A DNA stretch of 64,000 nucleotides from Planktotalea sp. (GTDB lineage: Bacteria; Pseudomonadota; Alphaproteobacteria; Rhodobacterales; Rhodobacteraceae): assembly GCF_018607995.1 (NCBI RefSeq), contig NZ_JABBAL010000006.1:90366-154365 (forward strand), given 5' to 3'. Positions within the stretch are counted from its first letter, which is position 1; every line of letters begins with the position of its first letter. A model generated the notes under the pieces. That model saw nothing but the letters and a program-made list of their open reading frames with translations, made no database searches and was not told the origin of the DNA. Shown piece after piece: positions 36,806 through 45,500 of the stretch. The translations under genes and the position numbers were made by a program.

Positions 36806-37978
36806 ATGTCAGATGCCCCACAGAAACTTGTCATTCGCAACATCGGCCTGATGCTATCGGGCAAGATGGAAGCGCCCATCTACGAGGCTGATTGCATCAT
36901 CGCCTACGCTAGCAAAATTGCGGAGTGGGGTCGCGAGGCCGACATGAACCTAGAGGGCGCAAACACGGTGATCGACGCGAATGGCGTCACGCTGGCACCG
37001 GGTTTGATCGATAGCCATATCCACCCTGTGATTGGCGATTACACCCCACGCCAACAGCAGCTCCACTGGATCGACAGCACGCTGCACGGCGGCGTTACGA
37101 CACTAATTTCAGCGGGCGAAGTTCATATGCCTGGGCGTCCCAAGGACGTTGTCGGCCTAAAAGCCATGGCCATCGCAGCGCAGCGTTGGTACGAAAACTT
37201 TCGCCCTTCCGGCATGAAAGTCCACGCAGGCGCGCCGGTGATTGAGCATGGGATGGTCGAGCAAGATTTTAAAGACCTCGCAGATGCGGGCGTAACCTTG
37301 CTGGGCGAAGTCGGCCTTGGTACCGTTAAAGACGGTAAAACCGCGCAACAAATGGTCGGCTGGGCGCGTAAATACGGCATACAAAGTACGATCCACACAG
37401 GCGGGCCGTCGATTCCCGGCTCTGGTTTAATCGATGCGGATATGGTGATGGAAACCGGTACGGATGTTATTGGACATATCAATGGGGGGCATTCTGCCCT
37501 ACCCGACGATCAGATCATTTGCCTCTGCGAAAGCTGCAAAGCGGCGTTTGAGATTGTGCATAACGGAAATGAACGCGCCGCGGTTTTGACTGTGAACACG
37601 GCGCGTGAGTTGGGTAAACTGGATCAAGTGATCCTCGGCACGGACGGTCCCGCAGGCTCCGGTGTGCAACCGCTCGGAATTTTACGGATGATCGCCATGC
37701 TATCGGCCTTTGGCAATGTTCCTGCCGAAATCGCCTTTTGCTTCGGCAATGGCAACACATCACGACAACGCAACCTCGATACCGGCCTTATAGAAAAAGG
37801 AATGTGCGCGGACTTTGTGCTGATGGATCAGGCACAGCACGCACCCGGTAAGAATATTCTGGAAAGCGTTCAACTTGGAAACCTCCCCGGTGTTGGCATG
37901 ACTGTGATCGACGGTGTCGTCTGTTCTGGGCGTAGCAGAAACACGCCTCCCGCTTATCGTTTGCCGCAGGTTGTCTAG
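36806..37978 (+). CDS. Enamidase homologue (amidohydrolase superfamily)
   Basis: Reads closely like E. barkeri enamidase: APGLIDSHIHPVIGDYTPRQQQLHWIDSTLHGGVTTLISAGEVHMPGRPKD, HAGAPVIEHGM, GEVGLGTVKDG, HTGGPSIPGSG, GHINGGHSAL, SRNTPPA. AAGGAAC upstream of ATG 36806 (ORF opens at 36785). Confidence 0.88.
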   Translation: MSDAPQKLVIRNIGLMLSGKMEAPIYEADCIIAYASKIAEWGREADMNLEGANTVIDANGVTLAPGLIDSHIHPVIGDYTPRQQQLHWIDSTLHGGVTTLISAGEVHMPGRPKDVVGLKAMAIAAQRWYENFRPSGMKVHAGAPVIEHGMVEQDFKDLADAGVTLLGEVGLGTVKDGKTAQQMVGWARKYGIQSTIHTGGPSIPGSGLIDADMVMETGTDVIGHINGGHSALPDDQIICLCESCKAAFEIVHNGNERAAVLTVNTARELGKLDQVILGTDGPAGSGVQPLGILRMIAMLSAFGNVPAEIAFCFGNGNTSRQRNLDTGLIEKGMCADFVLMDQAQHAPGKNILESVQLGNLPGVGMTVIDGVVCSGRSRNTPPAYRLPQVV

Positions 37979-38064
37979 CGCTTCTTCGCGTAAAAGTTTT
38001 ACAGAGCACACATTCTTGCATAGTGCGGACTTAGAGGAACACGTAACCTACTAGGACCGGACAC

Positions 38065-39447
38065 ATGGCAGCAGCGCGCGACTACGATCTGACAACCGGC
38101 TCTATCGCGGGGCATTTCCGCAGGCTCGCTATTCCGGCAGCATTGGGCATGTTGTTCACCACGCTCTACAACGTTGTTGACGTCTATTTTGCTGGCCAGA
38201 TCGGCACCGACGCGCAGGCAGGTCTCGCGATCGGCTTCCAAGCATTCTTTGTGCTGGTTGCAGTGGCGTTTGGCCTGTCATCTGCGATGTCTGCTTTGGT
38301 TGGCAACGCGCGCGGCGCGAAAGATGATCGCATGGCGCGCCGTCTCGCTGTGCAAGGCCTAGCGTTCGCAACAATTGCAACGATTGTGCTCATAATCTTC
38401 GCGGTTTGGTTCGGACCCCGCGCGATTGCGCTGATCTCAGAGCCCGGCGCATATCGCGATGCGGCTACGGGATATTTCTACTGGCTGATCGCCGCCCTGC
38501 CCGGTTTCATCCTTGCATTTTCCGCCAATGGTATTTTGCAAGCGCACGGTGATAGCGTGACGCTACAGCGTGGTCAGATGGTCGCCTTTCTCGCCAATAT
38601 TGGGCTTAATCCACTATTTATTTATGGCATTCCAGGGGTGATCGGCGGCCTTGGGTTCAATGGAATCGCGCTGGCTACAATACTAAGTCAAACAGGTGTG
38701 ATGATCTGGATCCTTTGGACCATCTCGCGTTTGCAAATCATGGAAGGCGTCGAGCTGCGCCATGTGCGGTTAGAGCGTTCAATTGTGAAAGATATCCTTG
38801 CGCAGATGCTACCCACGACGACTGCGATGATGGTGATGTTTGTCTCTGGCTTTGTGGTGCAATACGCACTGAAAGGGTTTGGCGAGGAGGTGATTGCTGC
38901 CTATGGTATTGCCTTGAGGATTGAGCAGATTTTACTTTTGCCAGTGCTTGGGATGACGGGTGCTTTACTGCCCATTGCGGCCCAAAACTACGGCGCGCAA
39001 GATTACGCAAGAGTCCGCGAAGCGGTCTGGTTTTGCTGGAAACTTGGATTTCTGATGACCGCCCTCGCGGCCCCTGTTCTTTGGTTTGGCGGTGCATTCG
39101 CGATAGGGTTGTTCACCAACGATGCCCGCGTCATTCCAATTGGCCAAAGTTACCTGCGTGTCGATGGGTTCCTGTTCCCTCTTTACATGATGCTGTTCGC
39201 GATCAATTCAATGCTGCAAGCACTCAAAAAACCCGTCTACACGTTGTGGATCAGCCTATATAGACAAGGCTTTGGCGTGGCGTTCTTTGTCTGGCTTTTG
39301 GTCGGAGTGATTGGCATGGATGTGTGGGGCGTTTGGCTGGGCATTGGCGCGGCCGTGAGTTCAGGTTGGGCGATTGCACTTTGGATTGCCGTACGCATTT
39401 CAAAAGAAAAAATCGGCGGGCTGCGCGTTGCAAGTGTAGTTGATTGA
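38065..39447 (+). CDS. MATE family efflux transporter
   Basis: 460-aa polytopic protein: HFRRLAIPAALGMLFTTLYNVVDVYFAGQIGTDAQAGLAI. Confidence 0.92.
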   Translation: MAAARDYDLTTGSIAGHFRRLAIPAALGMLFTTLYNVVDVYFAGQIGTDAQAGLAIGFQAFFVLVAVAFGLSSAMSALVGNARGAKDDRMARRLAVQGLAFATIATIVLIIFAVWFGPRAIALISEPGAYRDAATGYFYWLIAALPGFILAFSANGILQAHGDSVTLQRGQMVAFLANIGLNPLFIYGIPGVIGGLGFNGIALATILSQTGVMIWILWTISRLQIMEGVELRHVRLERSIVKDILAQMLPTTTAMMVMFVSGFVVQYALKGFGEEVIAAYGIALRIEQILLLPVLGMTGALLPIAAQNYGAQDYARVREAVWFCWKLGFLMTALAAPVLWFGGAFAIGLFTNDARVIPIGQSYLRVDGFLFPLYMMLFAINSMLQALKKPVYTLWISLYRQGFGVAFFVWLLVGVIGMDVWGVWLGIGAAVSSGWAIALWIAVRISKEKIGGLRVASVVD

Positions 39448-39471
39448 GCGAAGTGGCCGAGAGGGTGTTTT

Positions 39472-39999
39472 TTAGTGAAACGTGTTGATGATCGCCTGCA
39501 CGTCCTCCCTGCGCCAAACCACTTGAAGTTGCGGCTTTGCGGCTTGTTTCACGCGCAATAGATGCTCTGTCTTCAGCCCGACCAAACCAGAAAACGCATC
39601 AAAAAGCGCATCTGCGCCTTCCGCGCTGACCGGTATTTGGAGCGTCGATCCTTGATCCGGCACCAGTAACCAATGCGCCGGCTTATGACGCCCATCAAGA
39701 CTAAGAGCGGCGAGTTCCGAAATCGCAACAGCGCCGCCATTCAAAGGCCCGTAATAAGTAACTTGCCCCTCGATTAGTTGCACGACGCCCTGCCCACCAC
39801 CAAGCCCGCGAAAGCGTCCGCGTTGGATACCTGCAAGGATCATGATCACAGCCAAGGCTAGCAGGATGAACGCAAGCGCTTGCATTATTCCAAAGGCGCT
39901 TAGCGCCCAAAAACTAGCCACACTTGAAAACACGACGCCCGCAATCACTTCGCGCCAACGCCACATTACGGCCCGTGCTTCAGGGCGTATGAAACTCAT
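39472..39999 (-). CDS. Conserved hypothetical membrane protein next to rsmE
   Basis: 175 aa, two N-terminal TM segments, then a soluble domain; coding-like composition. Confidence 0.7.
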   Translation of the reverse strand: MSFIRPEARAVMWRWREVIAGVVFSSVASFWALSAFGIMQALAFILLALAVIMILAGIQRGRFRGLGGGQGVVQLIEGQVTYYGPLNGGAVAISELAALSLDGRHKPAHWLLVPDQGSTLQIPVSAEGADALFDAFSGLVGLKTEHLLRVKQAAKPQLQVVWRREDVQAIINTFH

Positions 40000-40021
40000 C
40001 GCAAACCTCTAAAACCAAGTG

Positions 40022-40747
40022 TCATTGTGCCCAGTCTCCCAATGCCGATTGCCACAACGTCAGTGCTGCCACCGCCGCAGTATCCGCGCGCAAAATACGC
40101 GGGCCCAGACTAACAACATGCGCCTGTGGATGCGCATGTAACCGCGCGCGCTCAGTTGGGGAAAAACCGCCTTCTGGGCCAATTAAAATCGCCCATGCCC
40201 CAGCTTTCGCAGCGGCGAGAGAACTCGCGACGCCCAACTCCGTCTCATCGCAGAACATGATTTGGCGGTCTTCTGGCCAATGATCCAAGAGCGCGCTCAG
40301 TTTTTTTAACGCGCAGACCTCAGGCACGAATGTACCGCCGCATTGCTCGCTCGCTTCTACAGCGTGGGCCTGCAAGCGTTCTCGTTTGATGCGCTCGGAA
40401 TTGGTGAAATCAGTTTGCACAGGACAAATTTTTGCAACCCCCATTTCAGCCGCTTTTTCAACAATGAAATCCGTGCGCGTCTTTTTGATGGGCGCAAAGC
40501 AGAGCCATAGATCAGGGGGCATCTGCAGCGGCTTGGTTTGTACCGTGCAGCGCAGCACACCTTTGCGCTTGCCCGCTTGGAGTATCTCGCCGCGCCATTC
40601 ACCGTCTTTTCCATTAAACAGTGACACCGCGCCACCAACGGCAAGGCGCATCACCCCGAAAAGATAATGCGCTTGGGCTTGTGACACCGAAACGCAGTTT
40701 CCCTCAGCTAAGGGCTGGTCTACAAAAAGGCGAGTTTTAGCTGTCAT
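40022..40747 (-). CDS. rsmE: 16S rRNA m3U1498 methyltransferase RsmE
   Basis: RLFVDQPLAEGNCVSVSQAQAHYLFGVMRL, ILIGPEGGFSPTE, VSLGPRILRADTAAVAAL. Confidence 0.94.
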   Translation of the reverse strand: MTAKTRLFVDQPLAEGNCVSVSQAQAHYLFGVMRLAVGGAVSLFNGKDGEWRGEILQAGKRKGVLRCTVQTKPLQMPPDLWLCFAPIKKTRTDFIVEKAAEMGVAKICPVQTDFTNSERIKRERLQAHAVEASEQCGGTFVPEVCALKKLSALLDHWPEDRQIMFCDETELGVASSLAAAKAGAWAILIGPEGGFSPTERARLHAHPQAHVVSLGPRILRADTAAVAALTLWQSALGDWAQ

Positions 40748-40759
40748 GGAACCCTACAT

Positions 40760-41725
40760 ATGCAAGGTGCCTCACAAGAACCAGAGGGTGATGTTACGAT
40801 TGCGGATGCAGTCAAAGACAATTGGGTGGATACTACCGCGCCGAACTGGCTGCGTCCCTACCTGCGCCTCAGCCGTTTTGATCGCTCGATAGGCACTTGG
40901 TTGCTGCTTTTGCCCTGTTGGTGGGCGTTGATGCTGGCAATGCTTTGGTCTGGAAACGCCTGTTGGTTTGACGCGTGGATCTTCATAGGTTGCGCGATTG
41001 GCGCAACCTTGATGCGTGGTGCGGGCTGTACGTGGAATGACATCACAGATCGCAACTATGACGGTGCGGTCGAGCGAACGCGTAATCGTCCCATTCCATC
41101 GGGACAAGTCACAGTGCGCCAAGCGTTGATCTGGATGGCGCTGCAAACCATTATTTCGCTTGGGGTTTTGCTGACCTTCAATTGGGCTGCGATCGGCCTT
41201 GGCGTTTTGTCGCTATTGCCCGTGCTTGTCTATCCCTTCGCCAAACGCTTCACTTGGTGGCCACAAGTCTTCTTGGGCCTCGCGTTCAATTGGGGTGCGT
41301 TGCTCGCGTGGACCGCACATAGCGGATCACTAGGTTGGCCCGCTCTCACTCTATATGCTGCTGGCATCGCCTGGACGCTGTTTTATGACACGATCTATGC
41401 GCATCAGGACACTGAAGATGATGCGCTGATTGGCATCAAAAGCACCGCGCGTTTGTTTGGCGCCGCGACGCCGCAGTGGCTTCTGTACTTCCTTATCGCA
41501 AGCCTTACCCTGTTTTGCTTCGCCGTTGTGCAAAGTGTTGCAGCTCACTCACCCTTTGCGCTGATCTTGACGCTTTGTGGGACCTGGGCCTTTGGATGGC
41601 ATCTGCATTGGCAATTGCGCCATTTCAATCCGACAGATCAAAAAGGATTGATCACACTTTTCCGTTCGAACCGCGACGCAGGGCTTTTACCTGTGCTGTT
41701 TTTCGCCATCGCGTTAATGCTTTGA
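40760..41725 (+). CDS. ubiA: 4-hydroxybenzoate polyprenyltransferase
   Basis: YLRLSRFDRSIGTWLLLLPCWWAL, GCTWNDITDRNYDGAVERTRNRPIPSG, DTIYAHQDTEDDALIGIKST. Confidence 0.94.
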   Translation: MQGASQEPEGDVTIADAVKDNWVDTTAPNWLRPYLRLSRFDRSIGTWLLLLPCWWALMLAMLWSGNACWFDAWIFIGCAIGATLMRGAGCTWNDITDRNYDGAVERTRNRPIPSGQVTVRQALIWMALQTIISLGVLLTFNWAAIGLGVLSLLPVLVYPFAKRFTWWPQVFLGLAFNWGALLAWTAHSGSLGWPALTLYAAGIAWTLFYDTIYAHQDTEDDALIGIKSTARLFGAATPQWLLYFLIASLTLFCFAVVQSVAAHSPFALILTLCGTWAFGWHLHWQLRHFNPTDQKGLITLFRSNRDAGLLPVLFFAIALML

Positions 41726-41782
41726 TTGAAACCTGAAGCCGCAGCGCGTATCACCCAATTGGATTGAATAGTCTGGAAGCCA

Positions 41783-43693
41783 ATGCGTTTGTCCTCATAC
41801 ATCACTGTTGCGGCTACATTTATTGGGGCCGGCGCGATCTGTTTGGTCGCAGCAGGCTTCGCAGTCACAGTCATCGAGGACACTTCAAGAACCGCTGTTT
41901 TGCGCGAATTGGACATCCAAAGCCTGACCTGGGCGGATGCCGACACCAATGGTTTGCAGGTATTCTTGATTGGAACCGCACCCAACGAAGCGGAGCGTTT
42001 CAAAGCTGTCAGCACCGCTGGCAGCATTGTGGACGCAGCACGGGTAATTGATCAGACTGAAGTCGCAGATCGCGAAGCCTTTGCGCCGCCACGTTTCTCA
42101 ATCGAAATCCTGCGCAACGACAGTGGCATTTCTTTGATCGGCCTCATCCCCAAGACTGACTCAAGCGAGACAATGCGCGAAGATGTGGCAAAGCTTGTCC
42201 CGAACGAGCAAGTTAGTGATCTGCTTGAAAGCGCAAAATACCCTACCCCAGAAGGCTGGGCAGCTGCGATGGAATTGGGGATGAAAGCGCTCCGATTGCT
42301 TCCGCGCTCCAAGATTTCTATTGATGCGGGCAACGTGTCTGTCACCGCGATGTCTGACAGCGAAGCGGAAAAACGCAGGTTTGAGCAGGCATTGATCCGC
42401 TCGGCATCATCGCAGGTCAACCTTGCGATCAACATTTTCGCACCGCGCCCGGTGATTAGCCCGTTTACGTTACGCTTTATTATCGCCGCGGATGGTACAC
42501 GTTTTGACGCATGTAGTGCGGATACCAAAGTCGCGCGTGACACCATTCTTGCAGCTGCACGCCGCGCTGGAATGAGCGCTGAACCTGATTGCCGTTTGGG
42601 ACTTGGCGTTCCCTCAAGGCAATGGTCGCGTGCTGCGGCGCTATCGATCGACAAACTCAGCGAACTCGGTGGTGGGACCGTGACATTCGCAGATGCAGAC
42701 ATCACACTTGTCGCAGATGAAGGTACGGATCAGTCACTATTTGATCGTGTTGTGGGCGAATTGGAAACAGGTTTGCCCGAGGTTTTCGCGCTTGAATCTG
42801 TGCTTCCCGTCATACCAGAAGCAAGCCAAGGCCCACCCGAGTTCATCGCAACACTTAGTCCAGAGGGCCAAGTACAATTGCGCGGGCGCGTAAACTCGGA
42901 ACTGGCCCGCGACACAGCAGATAGCTACGCGAAAGCGCGGTTTGGATCTGGCAAAGTGTATACAGCGTCACGCATAGACGATTCCCTGCCACGCGATTGG
43001 TCAGTTCGCGCGCTGACCGCAATTGAAACGCTTTCAATGCTTAAAAATGGGTCTGTCACAGTAACGCCTGAGAAAGTGCGCGTGTTCGGCGATACAGGAG
43101 TCCCCAGCGCAAAGTCGGACATCACGCGGTTGCTTGTGGAGAAGCTTGGCGATTCCAAAGATCTCTCAATCGAGGTGACGTATAAGAAAAAGCTGGATCC
43201 AGTTCTTGGCCTGCCCACGGCGGACGAATGTGAAGTGCAAGTCAGAGAAATCCAATCTGGCCGCAAAATCGCTTTCGAACCCGGCTCCGGCAATCTTGAT
43301 GCCTCTGCTGAAAATATTCTTGATGATATGGCGGAAATCTTGATCAAGTGCCCAGACGATATGCGCATGGAAATCAGCGGATATACGGACAGCCAAGGTC
43401 GCGAAGTGATGAACCAAGAGCTGAGCCAAACACGTGCGCAAGCCATCCTGAATGCGCTACGCAAGCGTCGCATTCTGACGTCGCGTTATGTCGCGAAGGG
43501 CTATGGCGAAGAGAACCCTATTGGCGACAACGGCACAGAAGCTGGACGCGAAGCAAATCGTCGTATTGAATTCAAACTTATTCGACCAGAGCCATCCGAA
43601 GAAGTGATAACAACGCTTGAAGCAGCCGCGGAAACTGCGCAAGACGCTGCAGAGCAGGCAAGCGAAGAAGGGACAACCGATGAGCAGAACTGA
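41783..43693 (+). CDS. OmpA family protein with BON-like repeats
   Basis: C-terminal OmpA peptidoglycan-binding domain (MRMEISGYTDSQGREVMNQELSQTRAQAILNALRKR...GYGEENPIGDN...NRRIEF). Confidence 0.88.
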   Translation: MRLSSYITVAATFIGAGAICLVAAGFAVTVIEDTSRTAVLRELDIQSLTWADADTNGLQVFLIGTAPNEAERFKAVSTAGSIVDAARVIDQTEVADREAFAPPRFSIEILRNDSGISLIGLIPKTDSSETMREDVAKLVPNEQVSDLLESAKYPTPEGWAAAMELGMKALRLLPRSKISIDAGNVSVTAMSDSEAEKRRFEQALIRSASSQVNLAINIFAPRPVISPFTLRFIIAADGTRFDACSADTKVARDTILAAARRAGMSAEPDCRLGLGVPSRQWSRAAALSIDKLSELGGGTVTFADADITLVADEGTDQSLFDRVVGELETGLPEVFALESVLPVIPEASQGPPEFIATLSPEGQVQLRGRVNSELARDTADSYAKARFGSGKVYTASRIDDSLPRDWSVRALTAIETLSMLKNGSVTVTPEKVRVFGDTGVPSAKSDITRLLVEKLGDSKDLSIEVTYKKKLDPVLGLPTADECEVQVREIQSGRKIAFEPGSGNLDASAENILDDMAEILIKCPDDMRMEISGYTDSQGREVMNQELSQTRAQAILNALRKRRILTSRYVAKGYGEENPIGDNGTEAGREANRRIEFKLIRPEPSEEVITTLEAAAETAQDAAEQASEEGTTDEQN

Positions 43694-44009
43694 GTTCATC
43701 TTCGCGACAGCGATAATTTTATTCGTCGCATTTTGTATGGGATGGTTCGCCAACTGGCTCATCCATCGTTTCACGCGCGTGTCCAAATCCGACGTGGGTG
43801 AGTTGGAGCGCATGGCGCAAGAGCTGCATGAGGCCGAAGAGAGCCGCAATCAGGCGATTACCTATCTTCAACAACGCGAAGCAGAATTGACCAGCCAGAT
43901 TTCGCAGACGGAAGCCGAATTGAACGCCGCAATGGAAGGTCTCCGCGATGCGCGCCATGAAGCGGAAGAATTGCGCGCCTATATCGAGCGGGTGCATCCA
44001 ACGCAGTGA
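43680..44009 (+). CDS. Single-TM coiled-coil protein translationally coupled to the OmpA-like gene
   Basis: MSRTEFIFATAIILFVAFCMGWFANWL then Glu-rich coiled coil; ATG overlaps the upstream stop. Confidence 0.75.
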   Translation: MSRTEFIFATAIILFVAFCMGWFANWLIHRFTRVSKSDVGELERMAQELHEAEESRNQAITYLQQREAELTSQISQTEAELNAAMEGLRDARHEAEELRAYIERVHPTQ

Positions 44010-44086
44010 CGGTTGGGCGCTGCCCACGTCTCAGCAAGCTGCGCCTGCCCCGAGGTATTTTACGACCAGAGAAGCGTTAGGTTGAT

Positions 44087-44530
44087 CTATTCCCAACGGG
44101 TGAGCGCGTTTTCATCTTCTTGCTTTGAACTGACCCAATCCTGCGCCGCACCGGTTTGTTCTTTCTTCCAGAAAGGTGCGCGCGATTTGAGGAAATCCAT
44201 CAGAAAATCAGCGGCTTCAAACGCAACTTTTCTATGTTTGGACGCTGTGGCGACCATCATGATGACGTCTTCGGGTTTAAGTGCGCCGAAACGGTGGATC
44301 ACCAGCACATCACCGAGGTTCCAACGTCCCATCGCGTCGCTTGCGATCTTTTCCAAAGCACGTTCGGTCATGCCTGGATAGTGCTCGATATCCATTTGTT
44401 TCAGACCCGCGTCCAGATCGCGCACGATCCCTGTAAAACTAACAACTGCACCCATACTGGATTGCGCTTTTGTGAAGTCGTTTAGCTCAGCACCCGCATC
44501 AAACGCAGCTTCTTGGACAAGGATCTTCAC
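44087..44530 (-). CDS. moaE: Molybdopterin synthase catalytic subunit MoaE
   Basis: GAVVSFTGIVRDLD, LEHYPGMTE-like IEHYPGMTERALEKI, HRFGALKPEDVIMMVATAS. Confidence 0.94.
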   Translation of the reverse strand: MKILVQEAAFDAGAELNDFTKAQSSMGAVVSFTGIVRDLDAGLKQMDIEHYPGMTERALEKIASDAMGRWNLGDVLVIHRFGALKPEDVIMMVATASKHRKVAFEAADFLMDFLKSRAPFWKKEQTGAAQDWVSSKQEDENALTRWE

Positions 44531-44534
44531 GTGT

Positions 44535-44780
44535 TCAACCGCCTGTCATCGGAGGGAAAAATGCGATCTCGCGCACGCCCTCAAGAGAAGCATCGAAATC
44601 GCTCAGATCTTGATCAACAGCGACACGAAGGGCCGAAAGATCCGAGAACGCCAACGCGTAGCGTTCTTCGCGCGCGCGCAATTCTTCCACCAAGTCCATT
44701 ACAGTTGCCGCCGAGGTCTCAATCTGTTCCTTCGGCAAACCAATCCGTTCGCGCACCCATGCGAAATAAAGGACATTCAT
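44535..44780 (-). CDS. moaD: Molybdopterin synthase sulfur carrier subunit MoaD
   Basis: 81 aa ending IAFFPPMTGG (ubiquitin-like GG tail). Confidence 0.93.
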   Translation of the reverse strand: MNVLYFAWVRERIGLPKEQIETSAATVMDLVEELRAREERYALAFSDLSALRVAVDQDLSDFDASLEGVREIAFFPPMTGG

Positions 44781-45451
44781 TACCCATCATCCTTCAAATG
44801 AGGCAGCGATTTGCAGAAATAATCCCAACCTGTGATCAAGGTTAAGAACGCAGCAAGCCACAAAAGCCACAAGCCCACACGGCCAGACCAAATCATCCCT
44901 TGGTATTTCCAACCAAGGCCGAGTACATCTTCTTCTTCGCCACTTAGGATTGCTTCGAACATCGCTTGATCTATCCCCCACGCGGACATGCCGAGGTAAT
45001 GTTCAAACACGCCCTGACTAAAGAGAACTGAGATCGCAATCATCTGCGCAGTGGTTTTCCATTTTGCCAGTTTGGTGACTTTCAGGGTTCCCGCAGTGTC
45101 CCCTAAGAATTCACGTAAGCCGGACACAAAAACCTCGCGAAACAAGATCATTGTCGCAGGCAGCACCAACCAAGCCGACCATGATGAAAACCCGATGATC
45201 ACCATAAGCGCGATCACCACCATCGCTTTATCAGCAATCGGATCCAGCATCGCGCCAAGTTTGCTTTCCTGTTTCCACGTCCGCGCGAGATAGCCGTCTA
45301 GCCAATCGGTTAGCGCCGCCAACACGAACAAACACAACGCAAACCAATCCGCGTAGGGGCGTGTGAAATAAAGAAACATCACGGCCACACCGGGTGCCGC
45401 AAGCAGACGCAGGATCGTCAGTAAGTTTGGGATATTCAGTGTCATCCCCAA
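44780..45451 (-). CDS. pgsA: CDP-diacylglycerol-glycerol-3-phosphate 3-phosphatidyltransferase
   Basis: NIPNLLTILRLLAAPGVAV, DWLDGYLARTWKQESKLGAMLDPIADK CDP-alcohol phosphatidyltransferase motif. Confidence 0.95.
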   Translation of the reverse strand: MGMTLNIPNLLTILRLLAAPGVAVMFLYFTRPYADWFALCLFVLAALTDWLDGYLARTWKQESKLGAMLDPIADKAMVVIALMVIIGFSSWSAWLVLPATMILFREVFVSGLREFLGDTAGTLKVTKLAKWKTTAQMIAISVLFSQGVFEHYLGMSAWGIDQAMFEAILSGEEEDVLGLGWKYQGMIWSGRVGLWLLWLAAFLTLITGWDYFCKSLPHLKDDG

Positions 45452-45500
45452 TACCTAAGCCTGCGGAGAAGCCCCCGCAAGCCCACTTTGCCACAATAGT

